NCBI GenBank assembly: GCA_040900105.1
Contig: JBBDZP010000050.1
Location: 1 to 15,133, forward strand
Source: JACPDD01 sp040900105
GTDB lineage: Bacteria; Patescibacteriota; Microgenomatia; Levybacterales; UBA12049
Direction: 5' to 3'
Length of the DNA: 15,133 bases
Below are positions 11,496 through 15,133 of the stretch, piece by piece (the first letter of the stretch is position 1; every line of letters begins with the position of its first letter). The translations under genes and the position numbers were made by a program. The notes under the pieces are model-generated. The model worked only from the letters and a program-made list of their open reading frames with translations, did not search any database and was not told the origin of the DNA.

Positions 11496-12461
11496 ATGGC
11501 AGAAACAGAAAGAAGAGTTTTAGTAACGGGGGCATTTGGCCAAATAGGCTCCGAGCTTGTTCCGGCTCTTCAGCAGAAGCACGGAAAAGACAGCGTGGTT
11601 GCTATGGGACACAGTCATATTCCCACCGATTTTGATGGAATATTGGCCACAGGCGATACGGGAAACAAAGGAGAGCTGGAAAGAATTATTGAAGAGCATC
11701 GTGTCGGAACTGTTTATCATTTGGTTTCTCTTCTGTCTGCACGTGGGGAGGAGAACCCAGATCTTACTTGGGATATTAATATGGGAGGCCTCAAAAATGT
11801 TCTAGATATTGCAAGAGAACGTAGGCTTAGAGTTTTTTGGCCAAGTTCCATAGCCGTCTTTGGCCCAACAACCCCCATGGATAATACGCCACAGCACACG
11901 GTTTTGGAACCAACCACAATGTACGGAGCTACAAAGGTTGCAGGCGAAAACCTTGTCAGGCATTATGTCTTAAAGCAGGGAGTAGATGTTCGTTCGGTAA
12001 GGTATCCCGGTCTAATCAGTCACAAGCAAGAGCCGGGGGGAGGAACTACGGACTATGCAGTCGCGATTTTCTATGACGGTTTAAGAAAAGGATCATATGA
12101 ATTTTTTGTTAATTCTGAGACAACTCTGCCAATGATGTATATGGATGATGCTGTTAAAGGCACCATTGACTTAATGAATGCAGGTCTGGATATAAAGAAA
12201 ACAGGAGAGTGGAATAGTTACAATTTGACGGCGATTAGCTTTACAGCCCAGGAGCTTGCGGAGGAATTGAAAAAATATATACCGGATCTTAAAGTAACTT
12301 ACAAGCCTGATCACAGGCAATCTATTGCAGATTCCTGGCCTAATTCTATTGATGATACCCTAGCACGACAGGAATGGGGATGGGACCATGAATTTGATCT
12401 TTCCAAAATGACAGAGGAAATGGTTGTAAGACTTAAGGAAAAGTTCGGACAAGCTAAGTAA
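11496..12461 (+). CDS. tdh: L-threonine 3-dehydrogenase, short-chain (GalE-like) type
   Basis: This enzyme oxidises L-threonine with NAD+ to 2-amino-3-ketobutyrate, which Kbl then splits with CoA. The 321-residue product has an N-terminal Rossmann motif GAFGQIG (12-18), the active-site serine region WPSSIAVFGP (115-124), the catalytic pair Y143 and K147 in MYGATKVAGE, and features diagnostic of this dehydrogenase among epimerase-like proteins: VRYPGLIS, GGGTTDYAV and LPMMYMDDA. It is unrelated to the zinc-dependent E. coli Tdh. Together with kbl directly upstream it forms a complete threonine-to-glycine plus acetyl-CoA route. It has its own extended -10 just upstream and no Shine-Dalgarno, so it may be expressed both with kbl and alone. 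Confidence 0.92.
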   Translation: MAETERRVLVTGAFGQIGSELVPALQQKHGKDSVVAMGHSHIPTDFDGILATGDTGNKGELERIIEEHRVGTVYHLVSLLSARGEENPDLTWDINMGGLKNVLDIARERRLRVFWPSSIAVFGPTTPMDNTPQHTVLEPTTMYGATKVAGENLVRHYVLKQGVDVRSVRYPGLISHKQEPGGGTTDYAVAIFYDGLRKGSYEFFVNSETTLPMMYMDDAVKGTIDLMNAGLDIKKTGEWNSYNLTAISFTAQELAEELKKYIPDLKVTYKPDHRQSIADSWPNSIDDTLARQEWGWDHEFDLSKMTEEMVVRLKEKFGQAK

Positions 12462-12464
12462 ACC

Positions 12465-12473
12465 TGCTATAAT
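12465..12473 (+). promoter_or_regulatory. Extended -10 promoter for lysK, leaderless spacing
   Basis: TGCTATAAT, a perfect extended -10, ending 6 bases before the ATG at 12480, so transcription would begin at or next to the start codon. It sits in the 18-base gap after the threonine dehydrogenase gene. TTCGGA at 12444..12449 is a weak -35 candidate. Confidence 0.6.
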
Positions 12474-12479
12474 TACCTC

Positions 12480-13961
12480 ATGTTTTGGGCTGACAAACTT
12501 CTTGAAAATGTAAAAGGTCCTCAAGTTGTTGAGGATGCATGGACGCCATCCGGAATTGTGCATATGGGTTCTTTGAAAGGACCTGTTATTCATGATGTGC
12601 TTTTTAAAATCCTTGAAGAAAGAGGACAAGAGGCTAAATTTCTTTATGGATTTGATGACTTTGATCCAATAGACGGACTTCCCGCGGAACTTCAAGAATC
12701 CCTCGGAAAATATATGGGAGTCCTTATATCTATTGCTCCCGCACCTTCTGGGAATGGTTCCTTTGGAGATTTTTATGGAGGAAAAATGAAAGCATTGCTT
12801 GATCAGCTTGACGTAAAACCGGAAATATATAAAACATCAGAAGTTTATCAATCAGGAAAATTTGACGATGCAATTAGGATTGTTTTGGATAATGTAGGCA
12901 AAGTTAGAAAAGTTTATGCGGAAATTTACAAAAAAGAAATTGATAAAGATTGGTTCCCATTTCAAGTTATATGTCCTAATTGTGGAAAATTAGGAACTAC
13001 GAAAGTAACCGATTGGGATGGGAAGGAAGTTTCATTTGAATGTTCACCTGATTTAGTTAAATGGGCAAAGGGTTGTGGGGAAAAAGGAAAATTGTCTCCG
13101 TTTGGCGGAAATGGCAAAATGCCATGGAAAGTTGAATGGGCAGCCGCGTGGTACACGTTTGGAGTCACTATTGAAGGAGCAGGTAAAGATCATGGTTCGG
13201 CAGGCGGAAGCTACGATGTTGCTATGCAGATTTTAAAAGATGTTTTTGGGAAACCGCAGCCGTTGAAGTTGGTATACGAGTTTTTCCTTTCAAGCGGCAA
13301 GAAAATGTCGTCTTCTAAAGGAGTTGGTATGAATGGAGAGGAACTTCTTGAAGTTTTACCTCCTCAAGTTGCAAGATTTCTAATGATTAAGACTCCGCCA
13401 AACCAGCAGGTTGAATTTAATCCACATGGGACGCTTGTCATCCCAAAACTTTTTGATGATTATCAAAGAGCAGAAGGAGAAAAAGAAGGAGATCTGTCCA
13501 GGGCTTTTGCCCTATCGCAGATTGGTGGGAAAGAAAAAGTTCCGTCAGTTCGTTTTTCTGTTCTTGCCCAGTGGGTTCAAATGCCCAATATGGAAGAAGA
13601 AATTAAAAAAGCGGGCGCAGAAAATTGGGCAAAGTATGCAAAAGTTTGGGTAGAAAAATATGCGCCGGAAGAAGAAAAGTTTATTGTCCAGAAAGAGCTA
13701 CCTGAAGAAACTAAGAATTTATCGGTTGAACAAAAAAAATATCTCTCAACGCTTTCGGGAAAGCTCGATACGAAAGATGCTGAAGGTCTACAGACGGGAA
13801 TCTATGATTTATCTAAGCAACTCGACATTCCTTCTAAAGACGCCTTCTCATCTATTTATATTTCGCTTCTTGGGAAAGATCATGGCCCAAAAGCCGCATG
13901 GCTCATTTTGTCGCTCGATAAAGATTTCGTTAAAAACCGATTTAAGGAAGCTTCCAAATAA
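12480..13961 (+). CDS. lysK: Lysyl-tRNA synthetase, class I (archaeal type)
   Basis: It charges tRNA-Lys with lysine. This is the class I enzyme found in most archaea and some bacteria, unrelated to the usual class II LysS. The 493-residue product shows the HIGH-type motif as HMGS (28-31) in WTPSGIVHMGSLKG, a four-cysteine putative zinc site (C165, C168, C188, C199) in the insert, the archaeal LysRS segment TIEGAGKDHGSAGGSYD (230-246), KMSSSKG (275-281), and a helical anticodon-binding C-terminal part. Length is slightly below many archaeal forms (about 520-530 aa). The start at 12480 has an extended -10 just 6 bases upstream and no Shine-Dalgarno. The next gene begins directly after its TAA (TAAATG), implying cotranscription. 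Class I LysRS is known from several bacterial groups, so by itself it does not prove recent transfer. Confidence 0.95.
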   Translation: MFWADKLLENVKGPQVVEDAWTPSGIVHMGSLKGPVIHDVLFKILEERGQEAKFLYGFDDFDPIDGLPAELQESLGKYMGVLISIAPAPSGNGSFGDFYGGKMKALLDQLDVKPEIYKTSEVYQSGKFDDAIRIVLDNVGKVRKVYAEIYKKEIDKDWFPFQVICPNCGKLGTTKVTDWDGKEVSFECSPDLVKWAKGCGEKGKLSPFGGNGKMPWKVEWAAAWYTFGVTIEGAGKDHGSAGGSYDVAMQILKDVFGKPQPLKLVYEFFLSSGKKMSSSKGVGMNGEELLEVLPPQVARFLMIKTPPNQQVEFNPHGTLVIPKLFDDYQRAEGEKEGDLSRAFALSQIGGKEKVPSVRFSVLAQWVQMPNMEEEIKKAGAENWAKYAKVWVEKYAPEEEKFIVQKELPEETKNLSVEQKKYLSTLSGKLDTKDAEGLQTGIYDLSKQLDIPSKDAFSSIYISLLGKDHGPKAAWLILSLDKDFVKNRFKEASK

Positions 13962-14516
13962 ATGCAGAAACTTTATTTTGTAACAGGAAATAGGGATAAA
14001 GTAGATGAAGCCCAGAAAATCTTAGGACTTCCAATTGAAGTTGTTGATGTTGATATCAATGAAATTCAAAGCCTTGATCTTGCTAAAGTTGTAAAACATA
14101 AAGCAGAAGAAGCGTACAAAAAAGTTAAAAAGCCATTATTTGTTGACGATGTAAGCTTTGAGATCAAAGCTTGGAATGGTTTTCCTGGGCCTTTTATAAA
14201 ATTTCTCAGAATAGCTGGTAATAACAGGCATGAATTATTGCTTAGAATGCTTTCGGCGGAAAAAGACAGAGCTGTGCGTGTTATAGCAGGTATTGGTTAT
14301 CACGACGGTAAAAAAGTACATATAATTGAAGGTTCATTTGTAGGAAAGATTGTCCCAAGGCGAGGTGATAAAGGTTGGGGGTTTGATCCTTATGTTATTC
14401 CCCATGGATATACAAAAACGCTTGGAGAACTTGATGAAAATGTTAAGAATAAGATATCACACAGAGCTAGGGCATTAAAAAAATTTAAAGAACTATTAGA
14501 TAGGCAAAACAAATAA
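13962..14516 (+). CDS. rdgB: XTP/dITP diphosphatase (RdgB/HAM1 family)
   Basis: It hydrolyses non-canonical purine triphosphates (XTP, ITP, dITP) to monophosphates, keeping damaged bases out of DNA and RNA. The 184-residue product is full length, with FVTGNRDKVDEA (6-17), the acidic FVDDVSFEI (60-68), GWGFDPYVIP (138-147) and KISHRARAL (164-172), the usual order of family motifs. The typical EDSGL acid motif appears as DDVSF. It starts immediately after the lysK stop without a gap, and an AAGGA lies 13 bases before the ATG, so reinitiation or coupling is likely. The nearest promoter is that of lysK. Confidence 0.93.
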   Translation: MQKLYFVTGNRDKVDEAQKILGLPIEVVDVDINEIQSLDLAKVVKHKAEEAYKKVKKPLFVDDVSFEIKAWNGFPGPFIKFLRIAGNNRHELLLRMLSAEKDRAVRVIAGIGYHDGKKVHIIEGSFVGKIVPRRGDKGWGFDPYVIPHGYTKTLGELDENVKNKISHRARALKKFKELLDRQNK

Positions 14517-14520
14517 GTTG

Positions 14521-14526
14521 TATAAT
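14521..14526 (+). promoter_or_regulatory. -10 box for serS, leaderless spacing
   Basis: A perfect TATAAT preceded directly by TTG, ending 6 bases before the ATG at 14533. It occupies the 16-base gap after the XTP pyrophosphatase gene. No Shine-Dalgarno or good -35 is present. The spacing matches that of lysK. Confidence 0.55.
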
Positions 14527-14532
14527 CAAGAT

Positions 14533-15133
14533 ATGTTGGATCTTAAATTTGTTAGAGAAAATGCGGATCTTGTTCAAAAATCCTCAGCGGATAAAGGAAT
14601 AGAAATTAACATTTCCCATATTTTGGAGATTGACAGTAAATATCAAGAATTGTCATCCGCCGTGCAGAAATTGCGGGAGGAAAGAAATAAGTTCGCAAAG
14701 GAAAGAAATATTGAGGAAGGAAAAAAACTCAAAGACAAGCTTGAGAAAGAAGAGAAAGCCGCAGGAGCAGTAGAAGAAGAGCTAATAAATTACCTATCTA
14801 AGATTCCAAATATAGCAGCAAGCGATGTTAAGGCAGGAAAAAGCGACCAGGAGAATGAGGTTGTAAGAAAAGAAGGAGAGCCCATGAAATTTGATTTTAC
14901 GCCCAAAGACCACCTTGCGCTTGGCGAAGAACTCGATATTATAGATATTGAGAGAGCCGCTAAAGTTTCGGGGACCCGTTTCTCGTACTTAAAAAATGAC
15001 GCCGTGCTGTTGGAGTTTGTACTTGTACAGTTTGCTTTCGATATATTAACGAAGGAGAGGTTTGCTCCTGTAGTTCCCCCGGTTCTTATAAAAAAAGAGA
15101 CAATGCAAGGCCTAGGTTATATGGAAAACGGCG
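14533..15133 (+). CDS. serS: Seryl-tRNA synthetase, N-terminal part (runs off the window)
   Basis: It charges tRNA-Ser (and tRNA-Sec where present) with serine. Only the first 200 codons are here; the frame is open to the window edge. The start MLDLKFVRENADLVQ is typical of bacterial SerRS, followed by the two-helix coiled-coil arm (about 27-98) that contacts the long variable arm of tRNA-Ser, including VQKLREERNKFAKERN, then IPNIAASDV and PKDHLALGEELDIID leading into the class II catalytic core. The class II motif 1 region (APVVPPVLIKKETMQGLGYM, near 178-197) is just reached; motifs 2 and 3 are outside. A TATAAT lies 6 bases before the ATG with no Shine-Dalgarno, suggesting a leaderless message. 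The call is firm; completeness cannot be judged. Confidence 0.95.
   Translation, partial: MLDLKFVRENADLVQKSSADKGIEINISHILEIDSKYQELSSAVQKLREERNKFAKERNIEEGKKLKDKLEKEEKAAGAVEEELINYLSKIPNIAASDVKAGKSDQENEVVRKEGEPMKFDFTPKDHLALGEELDIIDIERAAKVSGTRFSYLKNDAVLLEFVLVQFAFDILTKERFAPVVPPVLIKKETMQGLGYMENG

Noticed and set aside
13946..13955. GGAAGCTTCC palindrome near the end of lysK
   Set aside because: It is a 10-bp palindrome inside coding sequence with no loop and no T-run, so it is probably incidental; the lysK-rdgB junction is gapless.

Overview
The window looks like chromosomal DNA of a Candidate Phyla Radiation (Patescibacteria) bacterium, most likely of the Microgenomates group. The reasons are: AT-rich, tightly packed genes with very short gaps; short repeats read through inside conserved genes (a TGCCTGCCGGCAGGCA palindrome read as LPAGRQ, runs read as KLKIEN, KDKRLKIKD and SSIKHQVSSI); several enzymes of archaeal type (class I lysyl-tRNA synthetase, archaeal-type phosphopantetheine adenylyltransferase fused to a DUF359 dephospho-CoA kinase); and a typical CPR mix of envelope proteins. 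TGA is used as a stop (end of the 3303..3794 gene), so the standard bacterial code fits rather than the TGA=Gly code of Gracilibacteria. The lineage is inferred from these traits only; there is no rRNA in the window.

Layout: genes diverge from a 39-bp promoter region at 5287..5325. Leftward (minus strand), in order of transcription: a membrane-anchored VanW protein, a repeat-filled gap, a HxGH cytidylyltransferase-like protein, a DUF192 exported protein, tsaD (tRNA t6A synthesis), a 2H phosphoesterase-like gene and rmuC. Rightward: a membrane-anchored extracellular solute-binding protein, a winged-helix/nucleotidyltransferase-like protein, the CoA fusion protein, a RibD C-terminal-type reductase, greA, kbl-like and L-threonine 3-dehydrogenase genes, class I lysS/lysK, an XTP/dITP pyrophosphatase and the 5' part of serS, which runs off the window. 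No stretch of more than 300 bases lacks a gene, and no tRNA, rRNA, CRISPR array or transposase was seen.

How the genes fit together: the CoA fusion protein would complete the last two steps of CoA synthesis, and the kbl/tdh pair would spend CoA to split threonine into glycine and acetyl-CoA, a plausible small energy or carbon module for a reduced genome. tsaD, lysK, serS, greA and the nucleotide-pool cleaner are information-processing housekeeping genes.

Most unusual points: (1) the 2H phosphoesterase-like gene is bounded by an exact 20-bp direct repeat (1090..1109 and 1798..1817) that duplicates the 3' end of tsaD, as if a one-gene cassette had entered there; (2) kbl, tdh, lysK and serS have a perfect TATAAT 6 to 11 bases before the ATG and no Shine-Dalgarno, pointing to leaderless or nearly leaderless transcripts, while some operon-internal genes do have a Shine-Dalgarno; (3) greA has a strong promoter followed by a terminator-like hairpin within its own leader, resembling the GraL arrangement known upstream of E. 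coli greA.
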